In this document: piece by piece, positions 1 to 5,838 of the stretch
How the letters are laid out: every line of letters begins with the position of its first letter
How positions within the stretch are numbered: the stretch's first letter is position 1
DNA from: Thermoflexales bacterium
GTDB taxonomy: Bacteria; Chloroflexota; Anaerolineae; Fen-1058
Direction: 5' to 3'
Assembly (NCBI GenBank): GCA_030834835.1
Contig: JAUQXD010000468.1
Location: forward strand, 1 to 5,840
DNA: 5,840 bases
The notes under the pieces: model-generated
Told to the model about the DNA's origin: nothing
Databases searched by the model: none
What the model saw: the letters and a program-made list of their open reading frames with translations, nothing else
Position numbers and translations under genes: made by a program

Positions 1-21
1 AATCAAATCGGAAATCGCTCT

Positions 22-28
22 AAAGGAG
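22..28 (+). promoter_or_regulatory. Shine-Dalgarno site for the original rhomboid start
   Basis: AAAGGAG lies nine bases before the ATG at 38, a near-ideal ribosome binding site. It decides the start: translation is expected to begin at 38 and not at the GTG at 98, which has no well-spaced site of its own. Only 21 bases precede it, so the promoter is either outside the window or not recognisable. Confidence 0.85.
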
Positions 29-37
29 CTAGCAACC

Positions 38-94
38 ATGTTTCCAATCGGTGATGATGATAGCGCGCGTCGAACGGTGCCGGTGGTGACCTAG
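38..94 (+). pseudogene. 5' coding segment of rhomboid gene, ended by in-frame amber
   Basis: The ATG at 38 opens MFPIGDDDSARRTVPVVT and then meets TAG at 92-94. It is in the same frame as the protease body that follows. The segment matches the usual start of one bacterial rhomboid group, which begins M-x-P-I-x-D-(D/N) and runs through T-x-P-x-V-T-Y-x-L-I-A-L-N into the first membrane helix. The stop sits where that pattern has tyrosine, so one base change from TAC or TAT explains it. Options are a real nonsense mutation, a sequencing or assembly error, amber read-through, or reinitiation at the GTG at 98. With the amber read as an amino acid the protein would be 217 residues. Confidence 0.85.
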
Positions 95-97
95 GGA

Positions 98-691
98 GTG
101 ATCGCGTTGAACGTCCTGTTCTTCTTCGTCGAACTGAGCGGCGGCGATTCGTTTATCGAGAAGTGGGCATTTGTCCCCAGCCGCTTCCTGGCCAATCCCG
201 CCGGAGATTTTCTGACGCTCTTCACGTCCATGTTCATGCATGCCGGGTGGCTGCACCTGGGCGGCAATATGCTTTACCTGTGGATCTTCGGCGACAATGT
301 GGAAGACCGCTTCGGGCACGTCAAGTTCATCATCTTCTACCTGCTGTGCGGGCTGGCGGCAACTTTTGCCCAGCTGGCGTTTAGCATGGACTCCAACGTG
401 CCGAATCTGGGCGCATCGGGCGCGATTGCCGGCGTACTCGGCGCTTACATTTTGCTGTTCCCCCAGGGCAGGGTCAGAGTCTTGCAAGGCCAACGCGTAG
501 TTCAAGTATCCGCGTTGATCGTCATTGGACTCTGGATCATTCTACAGTTGTTCAGCGGCATTGGGTCCATTTCCAATGCGGCGGACACGGGCGGCGTGGC
601 TTACATGGCGCACATCGGCGGCTTCATCGCCGGATTTGTGCTGACCTTTGTGTTTAGAGGTAAGTCGCCGCGTCAACTGTCGACTAGTTAA
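98..691 (+). CDS. rhomboid family intramembrane serine protease (N-terminus cut off by amber codon)
   Basis: Rhomboid proteases cleave membrane proteins inside the bilayer with a Ser-His dyad. Numbered from the GTG at 98 (197 aa), the oxyanion-site HxxxN is at H53-N57 (HLGGNM), followed by LWIFGDNVEDRFG. The catalytic serine is S107 in GASG, with the GxxxGxY-type helix AGVLGAY after it, and the catalytic histidine is H172 in AHIGGFIAGF. Hydrophobic helices lie near 41-64, 77-96, 107-122, 137-154 and 168-186, giving a six-helix protein once the first helix is included. That first helix is the problem. If translation starts at the GTG, only about 13 residues of it remain (IALNVLFFFVEL), because the natural start at 38 is separated by TAG at 92-94. 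The rest is free of decay, so the lesion is recent, an error, or tolerated. A terminator follows 48 bases after the TAA. The family assignment is very safe; the substrate cannot be told. Confidence 0.93.
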   Translation: MIALNVLFFFVELSGGDSFIEKWAFVPSRFLANPAGDFLTLFTSMFMHAGWLHLGGNMLYLWIFGDNVEDRFGHVKFIIFYLLCGLAATFAQLAFSMDSNVPNLGASGAIAGVLGAYILLFPQGRVRVLQGQRVVQVSALIVIGLWIILQLFSGIGSISNAADTGGVAYMAHIGGFIAGFVLTFVFRGKSPRQLSTS

Positions 692-715
692 ATCGCTGCG
701 TGCTGAAAGACGTTG

Positions 716-731
716 CGGCCTTCTCCGGCCG
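716..731 (+). other. small GC-rich hairpin before the terminator
   Basis: CGGCC (716-720) pairs with GGCCG (727-731) around a six-base loop. It lies between the rhomboid stop and the large terminator hairpin and has no T-run, so it is at most an accessory structure in the 3' untranslated region. Confidence 0.35.
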
Positions 732-739
732 ATTACACG

Positions 740-799
740 GATAGACCTTCTGGTTAGTCTTGTGCGAGAGCACAATCGAACCAGAAGGTCTATCTTTTT
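740..799 (+). terminator. Rho-independent terminator with two-tier stem
   Basis: The arm GATAGACCTTCTGGTT (740-755) is perfectly complementary to AACCAGAAGGTCTATC (779-794), a 16-bp stem. Inside the loop a second perfect stem, TTGTGC (760-765) with GCACAA (770-775), is capped by GAGA, a GNRA-type tetraloop. The two stems are separated by a small internal loop (4 and 3 bases). TTTTT (795-799) follows directly, giving the canonical intrinsic terminator layout for + strand transcription from the rhomboid gene. On the - strand the hairpin is not followed by a T-run, so it is not an obvious terminator for the convergent operon. The stem is longer and better ordered than most terminators, so a regulatory or stabilising role is possible. 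Confidence 0.88.
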
Positions 800-1057
800 C
801 ACTCCCCGGCCTTGATGCCTGGCCCGGTCAGACGTGTAACTTCGACCGCGTTTTTCAGCCGGAAGGCTAACGCGTGATGCCAATCGACAGACCGCGTTCC
901 GGCCGGGTGAAGGCATGACACATCGAGCAGTCGATGTTCTTATCGAACTGACTTAAACTTTCGCTGCAAGGATGTCGTCCGCGCCGACCTCAATGTCCGC
1001 CAGTTCATAGGGACTCTTGCCCTGACACGGACGCGCTCGAAGCGGCTTTTCACTATT
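800..1057. other. convergent intergenic region without a convincing gene
   Basis: This stretch lies between the rhomboid terminator and the stop codon of the large - strand gene. It holds no ORF with a good start and ribosome site. On the - strand three short open stretches in different frames read like protein: 953-1057 (34 codons in frame after the large gene's TGA, containing SPYELADIEVGADDI), 867-989 (containing DKNIDCSMCHAF, ending TAG), and 799-939 (ending LTGPGIKAGE then TGA, with a possible GTG at 921). These could be chance reading of GC-rich DNA or remains of a frameshifted gene. A 7-bp hairpin is at 920-937. No clear T-run terminator for the large gene is visible. Confidence 0.5.
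920..937. repeat. short inverted repeat in the intergenic region
   Basis: ACATCGA (920-926) and TCGATGT (931-937) form a perfect 7-bp stem around GCAG. It is about 120 bases beyond the stop of the large - strand gene. It has no T-run on the - strand, so I do not call it a terminator; a weak 3'-end structure is possible. Confidence 0.35.
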
Positions 1058-4000
1058 TCAATAATTCTTCAGGACCAGCGGCAAGTAGACCCGATTGATC
1101 ACTACCACCTGCCCGCTGTGTCCCAGGCCATCTGAATAGGCATACGTTCCGCGCTGCGTGAACTGCCTCCGATAGACTTGCCCCGGCGTAAGCAGGCCGC
1201 CATCAAAGCCCAGCGTATCAGTGAACGGATTACGCGCACTCAACGGCCGCAGCACGGGGTTATCCATGAAACCGACTAAGGTTGTGATCGTCGGCGACGC
1301 GCCGGGCGACGATAGCCATTCGACGCTGCTGCCGATCGGCATGGTGATCACCGGCGGATTGGGCCCATCGGGCGTGAGCGTGATGTGGGACACGCTGCGC
1401 GTGCCATCTTGTCCGACTGGTGTTAGCGGTGTGTTGACATGGACAATTTGCGTGATGACCTGCACCACCGGACTGCGCCACGCTTGATAACCATTCGCGC
1501 CGGTCGCTTGCAAGTAATAGAAGCCGGGCGGCGTGAAGAAGGCGAAGTAACCGTCGGCCCGGGTGACCTGCGGATTAATCTGATTCTCGTATAGATGCGC
1601 GGGCCACGGCAGCCAGCCGCCCCATTCCGGTACGGAGACATACGCTGTCACGGTAATGCCCGCGATCGCTTGCGTCGGTGAATACATGCCCGTGATCTGA
1701 TCATAGTGACCGCCCTGCGTCTGATTGAACACAAAGCCGTCAGGATCGATCAAGACCTGACCTTGTGTGGTGTGGCCTGGCGGAGGCGTGCCGCCACCCT
1801 GGCATTGCGACTCGACGATGATGGTATGCGCGCTGCCAATCGTAAACGTCCACCAGCGTCCGTCGTGCGCACTGGGCGTGGTGTATACGACGCCATCCGC
1901 CGTGACTTTGAAGGGGTTGCTCTCGTTGTGCTCGCAGCACGAGAACAGGTGCAGCTGCGTGTTCCAGAAGCCGTAAACGCCGGGAATCACAAAATCATTG
2001 GCGGCGTAGCGCCCCAGATCGTTGCGAAAATAGAAGATGTGATGGAAGCCGTTCACATCGCCTTCCCAGTACGAACGCTGTGGACACCAGTCAGCCTCCG
2101 GGTATTGCAGGTGCACGCTTCGAGATGGGATGCTGCACGTTTGCCCGTCCGGCGTGCAGGCGACGGTATACACGGTGACTGGCTGAGAAGGCGTCAGGAC
2201 CGATGTCCACGTCAGCGCAAACTCGCCCGTGGCCGAGGCAATGACCTGGCCTTTGTCGCTGCCGTTTTCGTAGAGATGAATCATCATCCCGGCCCCGGTC
2301 AGCCCGATGGCGCTGAGCTGATTACCGGCGTCCAGACACATTTCCCCGTCCAGCGGCGTGATCAGCAGGGGCGGAAAGACCGGTCGCGGCGGAACCTGGG
2401 TAGTGGCCGACAACGGAATCGTATGTGTCTGTCCGTTTGATAACGAGTAGATCATTTGGCCGCTGTTGGAGATGATCTGCCCGGCGGCCACCGCGCCCGA
2501 TTGGCCCGTTACGCCCACCCAACCCCAATCGCCAGGTGCGAGCGGGGCCTGAGATGTCCAGGTGAGCGTACTGCCGTTGCGAACGTAGGTTAGATCGGTC
2601 GGGTTGGAAACCGAAGTCAGGTTCAGATCGGCCGGGAAATTGTCCAGAATAGAATAGGTCGTCGCCTGCGGCGCTGTACTCGCGGCGTTGTAGGCGAAGG
2701 GGATCAGATAGTTCTGCTCAAACCGCGTAGAAGGCGGAACGTTGTTGCCCGTGTAATACACTTTCCAATGCGCCGCATCCGCCAGCATGGAAGCCTGCAT
2801 CCCGTTAAGCGCCAGCGTGTAAGGGCTTTCGTCCGCGCCCAGATCGGGGGCTGTGCCCAATGGGCGCGGCGCAGCATCGATGTCGTCGTACACTCCGGCC
2901 TCTACCCCGGCGTCGATCGCCGCCGAAGCATTGGTGAGATGATAGCCATCGGCGGCGAAGGCGGGCGTCGCCGTTACGGCGGCTGTGTCTTGAATTGCAC
3001 CCCACACCGCAAGCGTCGGCGTGATCACATTGAAGCGCAGCACATGATCGAGCAGCACCGTGCCGCTGTTCTTCTTGAGTCCGATCGCGCCACTGTAGAA
3101 GATGGTGTTGGTATAAGCGACCTTGCCCATCATGTGGTAGATCATCGCGCCGTCGCCGCCCGTGTTATTCGCCAGGGTCAAGTGCTCGAAGGGCACCGGC
3201 GAGTTGCGGTAACGATAGAAATAGAGGGCGCTCCCGGTATTCGTGGCCGTGTTGTCCAGGAAGACCAGGTTGCGATACGCGATGTTCAAGTTCTCGCTAT
3301 ACTGCGGCTTGGTGTACAGGCCGCCGCCTTCGGCAGCCGAGTTGCCGCGGAACAGATTGCCGTCGTACAGGGCGCTGGCGTTATCCTGGCAGCTGTAACT
3401 GGTCCCGCCCGGACAGTATTCAGACTGATAGACGCCGCCGCCGTTGCCGTTGGCGTGATTGTCGATGAAGCGATTGAACAGCACATCCACCGCGCCGATG
3501 AGATACGCGCCGCCGCCCGCGTCGGTGGTGGTGTTGGCCTGAAACAGATTGTCGCGCACGATTACGGTAGTGGGCAGGCCGGTATCGGATTTGGCATGGA
3601 GATACAGGCCGCCGCCGTTCGCGGCGTGATTGCCAATGAAGTTGTTGTCTTCCACCAGCAGGCTAACGACGGAACCTCCGGCAACCAGTCCGCCCTTCGT
3701 ATTGTTTTGCAACAGGTTATGGGTGACGGTCAGGTTGGTGAGGCCGGTCGTCCACGTGCCGAGATACAGCCCTCTGCCCAGGTTGCCGGTGAAAACATTG
3801 CCGCTGACCAGCACGCCGCTGGTATAGAGCGCCGCACCGCCGTTGGTGTTGCCCTCAAACGTGGACTCCAGCAGGCGCAGTGAGCCGTCCCGCGTCCACA
3901 ATCCGCCGCCGCCGCCGTTAGTGTCGGTGGCGGCGTTGTGGCGGAAGGTCACGCCTTGAAGCAGTGCTGCGCAGTTTTCCAGCAAGATACCGCCGCCCGT

Positions 4001-4723
4001 CCCAATATCCCACAACGCGCCGCCAAAGGCGGCCGTGTTGCTTAAGAATTGGGAGTCGTGAATCTCCACCGCCGCCCCGATAGCGTACAGGCCGCCGCCC
4101 ATATGCGAATTGTCGCCACCGGCGATCGGCTGATTTTCCTGCACGACGCTGTCCTGCATGGTCAGTGATCCGCTGGACAGGTACAGGCCGACGCCATAAT
4201 CGCCGGAGAGGTTGGGTGATAAGCGGTTGTTCCCGATGACACTGCTTAACACCCGCAGGTGGGCATTCAGGGCATAGACGCCGCCGCCTGCTGAAGAATG
4301 GAAGCCGCTGATCAGCCGCAGCCCATCGAGCGTGAGGCTGATCGATCCGCTGGCATAGATCACCCGGCCCGCGCCGTGCGCGTCCAGCGTCGTCGTATAG
4401 AGCGCCGGATTCCACACGGAAAAATCGGCGTTGTAGCCGCCGCGCAACGTCAGGCTTTTGGTGATATAGGCGATCTGAGCCAGGCTGTTGATCGTCGTGA
4501 CGTCCGAATAGAGGCCGGTGGCAATCTCGATCACGTCGCCATCGTTGGCGGCGTCCACAGCCGCTTGCACGTTGGTGTAGACGCAGCCGCTGGCGCAGAC
4601 GCGCAACTCGGCTTGCGGTTTAGCGATCGCACTGGGCGCGAGAGCCAGGGGCGCACAGAACGCGAAGATCGCGGCCAACGCGGCGCAGATTGTCAAACTC
4701 AACGAGAAGGATCGAAGCAACAT
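1058..4723 (-). CDS. secreted multidomain beta-helix protein with C-terminal YLPLVLKNY
   Basis: This is a 1221-residue exported protein. The ATG at 4723 is chosen because AAGGAG lies six bases before it and a signal peptide begins there (MLLRSF, hydrophobic core, A-I-A before residue 35); the frame stays open upstream to 4900 but without such signals. C43 and C47 precede an N-V-Q-A-A-V-D-A-A-N-D-G-D motif, the usual entry to a right-handed parallel beta-helix. About 14 coils with GGGLY-like turns follow (about 146-530), closing with SAAIDAG...DLGADE (600-632), as in choice-of-anchor Q type proteins. Then come a DUF11-like domain (636-772), an Ig-like domain (784-872), a Trp/Cys-containing segment (878-974), a carboxypeptidase-regulatory-like fold (987-1100), a cupredoxin-like domain lacking copper ligands (1107-1209), and RVYLPLVLKNY at the end. 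No lyase or hydrolase active site is recognisable. A surface or extracellular structural or binding role is inferred. It is the last gene of the apparent operon. Confidence 0.94.
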   Translation of the reverse strand: MLLRSFSLSLTICAALAAIFAFCAPLALAPSAIAKPQAELRVCASGCVYTNVQAAVDAANDGDVIEIATGLYSDVTTINSLAQIAYITKSLTLRGGYNADFSVWNPALYTTTLDAHGAGRVIYASGSISLTLDGLRLISGFHSSAGGGVYALNAHLRVLSSVIGNNRLSPNLSGDYGVGLYLSSGSLTMQDSVVQENQPIAGGDNSHMGGGLYAIGAAVEIHDSQFLSNTAAFGGALWDIGTGGGILLENCAALLQGVTFRHNAATDTNGGGGGLWTRDGSLRLLESTFEGNTNGGAALYTSGVLVSGNVFTGNLGRGLYLGTWTTGLTNLTVTHNLLQNNTKGGLVAGGSVVSLLVEDNNFIGNHAANGGGLYLHAKSDTGLPTTVIVRDNLFQANTTTDAGGGAYLIGAVDVLFNRFIDNHANGNGGGVYQSEYCPGGTSYSCQDNASALYDGNLFRGNSAAEGGGLYTKPQYSENLNIAYRNLVFLDNTATNTGSALYFYRYRNSPVPFEHLTLANNTGGDGAMIYHMMGKVAYTNTIFYSGAIGLKKNSGTVLLDHVLRFNVITPTLAVWGAIQDTAAVTATPAFAADGYHLTNASAAIDAGVEAGVYDDIDAAPRPLGTAPDLGADESPYTLALNGMQASMLADAAHWKVYYTGNNVPPSTRFEQNYLIPFAYNAASTAPQATTYSILDNFPADLNLTSVSNPTDLTYVRNGSTLTWTSQAPLAPGDWGWVGVTGQSGAVAAGQIISNSGQMIYSLSNGQTHTIPLSATTQVPPRPVFPPLLITPLDGEMCLDAGNQLSAIGLTGAGMMIHLYENGSDKGQVIASATGEFALTWTSVLTPSQPVTVYTVACTPDGQTCSIPSRSVHLQYPEADWCPQRSYWEGDVNGFHHIFYFRNDLGRYAANDFVIPGVYGFWNTQLHLFSCCEHNESNPFKVTADGVVYTTPSAHDGRWWTFTIGSAHTIIVESQCQGGGTPPPGHTTQGQVLIDPDGFVFNQTQGGHYDQITGMYSPTQAIAGITVTAYVSVPEWGGWLPWPAHLYENQINPQVTRADGYFAFFTPPGFYYLQATGANGYQAWRSPVVQVITQIVHVNTPLTPVGQDGTRSVSHITLTPDGPNPPVITMPIGSSVEWLSSPGASPTITTLVGFMDNPVLRPLSARNPFTDTLGFDGGLLTPGQVYRRQFTQRGTYAYSDGLGHSGQVVVINRVYLPLVLKNY
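1061..1093 (-). other. C-terminal tag-like motif RVYLPLVLKNY
   Basis: The last eleven residues of the secreted protein are an arginine followed by a short hydrophobic V-Y-L-P-L-V-L stretch and a K-N-Y end. From memory, near-identical endings close many unrelated exported proteins of Chloroflexota. That suggests a sorting or anchoring signal, but the motif is too short to span a membrane and no function is established here. Confidence 0.6.
3315..4099 (-). repeat. repeated 14-mer encoding the GGGLY turn of the beta-helix
   Basis: The + strand 14-mer TACAGGCCGCCGCC occurs exactly at 3315-3328, 3603-3616 and 4086-4099, and diverged versions (for example near 3431, 3766, 4182 and 4273) mark other coils. 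Read on the - strand it encodes GGGLY. The copies are spaced irregularly and the sequence between them differs, so this is an old, coding-level repeat and not a recent tandem array. Confidence 0.7.
4622..4723 (-). other. signal peptide of the beta-helix protein
   Basis: Residues 1-34 have one arginine near the start, a long Leu/Ala/Ile/Phe core, and an A-I-A motif just before a lysine, fitting signal peptidase I cleavage after residue 34. Cys23 in the core is not followed by a lipobox arrangement, so this is a Sec-type secretion signal and not a lipoprotein one. Confidence 0.85.
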
Positions 4724-4729
4724 GTTGAT

Positions 4730-4735
4730 CTCCTT
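4730..4735 (-). promoter_or_regulatory. Shine-Dalgarno site of the beta-helix protein
   Basis: AAGGAG on the - strand ends six bases before the ATG at 4723. It sits in the 19-base gap after the preceding small gene, which fits translation from a shared mRNA. It is the main reason for rejecting the longer frame that starts at 4900. Confidence 0.9.
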
Positions 4736-4742
4736 ATCAAGG

Positions 4743-4955
4743 TCATTCCTCTTCGAGGCGGGTGAGGTCTTCGGTGCAAACGGTTTGATCGGCTGCCCCG
4801 CGGGTGATTTGTCGATGGAGCAGGTCAAGCAGCGCCCGCTCATCGGCGAAGGCATAGTCTTGCGTGTCGGCGACAACGTGGAGCGTGCCCCGCAGGACAC
4901 CGGGGCAATCAGGATCGATCAGCAAACGCAGGAGGAAACTTCGCGTCAAGCGCAT
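4743..4955 (-). CDS. small conserved protein, function unknown
   Basis: This is a 70-residue protein beginning MRLTRSFLLRLLID from the ATG at 4955. An 11-residue longer version from 4988 is open, but the added part (NGASPAGGAA) is low-complexity and unlikely to be conserved. Neither start has a strong ribosome site; GGTGG precedes 4955 at a usable distance. The pattern F-L-L-R-L-L-I-D-P, then L-R-G-T-L-x-x-V-A-D, then Y-x-F-A-D-E-x-A-L-L-x-L-L-H-R resembles short uncharacterised proteins of Chloroflexota that read as beta-beta-beta-helix with an R-G and an F-x-D motif; this is recognition from memory. No signal peptide, membrane segment or catalytic motif is seen, so it should be cytoplasmic. 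It lies between the regulator and the secreted protein in one apparent operon, 19 bases ahead of the latter. A role as accessory to the regulator is a guess. Confidence 0.72.
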   Translation of the reverse strand: MRLTRSFLLRLLIDPDCPGVLRGTLHVVADTQDYAFADERALLDLLHRQITRGAADQTVCTEDLTRLEEE

Positions 4956-5028
4956 GGCAGCACCACCGGCGGGCGATGCTCCATTCATAGCACAGTGGAC
5001 TTACAAATGACTGACAGGCGCGGGAGAA

Positions 5029-5838
5029 TCAGGCGGCGACGATGGCGGCGAATAGCTCGCGCAGTTCCGGCAGCGGGGTCAGACCGAATTCGGTCTGGAG
5101 GGTGTGAGCCAGAGCCTGATACAGCCGAATCGCGCCGGGGCGATCATTCAGGGCGAGGCTGGCCCGCATGGCGATGAGCACAACCGGTTCGTGCCACGGC
5201 TCGATCGACAGGGCCTGGCGACAGAGATCGAGCGCGGCGGCCGGCCAATCGTTACTTAATTCCTGCTGCGCCCGAATGGTCAGAATCCGCAGGTGCAGCT
5301 GAGCCAATCGTTCGCGCGGCGCGGCCGCCCATTCGGCGTACACATCATCGGGCAGCAGATCGCCGCCATAGATCGACAGCGCCGCCGCCCACTGCTCGTG
5401 ACACACGTGCTGCTCGAACACTTCGAAGTCGATGGTCGAATCGAGCGGCAGGTGCAAGGCTACTCGACCTTCTTCGACTTCGAGATAGCGCGACGGAAAT
5501 TTATCGGGCAGATCGGGTTCCAGAATCCGGCGCAGTATCGAGGTGGCGTGATGCAACAACGGCTGAGTTTGCGCCGGAGATTTGTCGGGCCACAACGCTT
5601 CGATGATGCGTTCGCGCGGCAGGACGTGGTCGGGTGCGATCAACAGCAGGCGGAACAATTCGCCCGCGCGACGCTGGCCCCACACCCGCCGATCGATCAA
5701 GCGGCGGCGCTGCCAGACTTCAAAACGGCCCAGTGTGACAATGTGCAGCGGCGGCGGCGGCACACGGCTCAAGTGCTTCAGCAGGGTGGTCGAAACACTC
5801 ACCACTTCCGGTGAATCGTCGTTCAGATAATGCGCCAA
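5029..5838 (-). CDS. SARP/AfsR-like transcriptional regulator with BTAD domain (5' end probably outside window)
   Basis: At least 269 residues are visible. About 31-128 form an OmpR/SARP-type winged helix: LHIVTLGRFEVW opens it, GELFRLLLIAPDHVLPRE carries the helices, IIEALWPD is the typical motif before the recognition region, and YLEVEEGRVALHLP is the closing wing. About 135-266 match the bacterial transcriptional activator domain, a TPR-like helical bundle with YGGDLLPDDVYAEWAAAPRERL and an ending like AHTLQTEFGLTPLPELREL. Proteins of this type bind DNA repeats and often recruit RNA polymerase; the BTAD part helps dimerise or sense a signal. The only start available is a TTG at 5838, at the window edge and with its ribosome site out of view. 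Residues 1-30 (AHYLNDDSPEVV...) look like the end of a preceding helical repeat, so the real protein may be longer and have an N-terminal sensor part. It ends 40-73 bases before the small gene and likely heads the operon. Confidence 0.92.
   Translation of the reverse strand: MAHYLNDDSPEVVSVSTTLLKHLSRVPPPPLHIVTLGRFEVWQRRRLIDRRVWGQRRAGELFRLLLIAPDHVLPRERIIEALWPDKSPAQTQPLLHHATSILRRILEPDLPDKFPSRYLEVEEGRVALHLPLDSTIDFEVFEQHVCHEQWAAALSIYGGDLLPDDVYAEWAAAPRERLAQLHLRILTIRAQQELSNDWPAAALDLCRQALSIEPWHEPVVLIAMRASLALNDRPGAIRLYQALAHTLQTEFGLTPLPELRELFAAIVAA

Noticed and set aside
542..916. 124-codon open frame on the - strand
   Set aside because: It runs through the terminator hairpin and antisense to the 3' end of the rhomboid gene, with an Arg/Ser-rich sequence of no known family.
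915..929. CxxCH (CSMCH) cytochrome c heme motif on the - strand
   Set aside because: It lies in a short open stretch without a start or ribosome site and with no further cytochrome features; a five-residue match is easily due to chance.
1706..2440. 244-codon open frame on the + strand
   Set aside because: Antisense shadow of the secreted protein; the translation has no recognisable family and the - strand frame is clearly the real one.
2768..3883. 371-codon open frame on the + strand
   Set aside because: It is antisense to the beta-helix gene and is open because of the repetitive GC-rich coding sequence; its translation is rich in Arg, Val and Ala without domains, and it has no ribosome site.
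3315..4099. CRISPR array suggested by repeated 14-mers
   Set aside because: The copies are irregularly spaced, very short, and in frame within a coding sequence where they encode the GGGLY turn.
4724..4900. N-terminal extension of the beta-helix protein up to an ATG at 4900
   Set aside because: It would overlap the small gene, lacks a ribosome site, and would bury the signal peptide 59 residues inside the protein.
4989..5028. Possible internal promoter (TTGTAA and TATGAA) before the small gene
   Set aside because: The two boxes are only 11 bases apart, far from the usual 16-18, so it is not a credible sigma-70 type promoter.
5293..5814. 173-codon open frame on the + strand
   Set aside because: Antisense to the well-supported regulator; no start signals and an Arg/Gln-rich composition typical of shadows.
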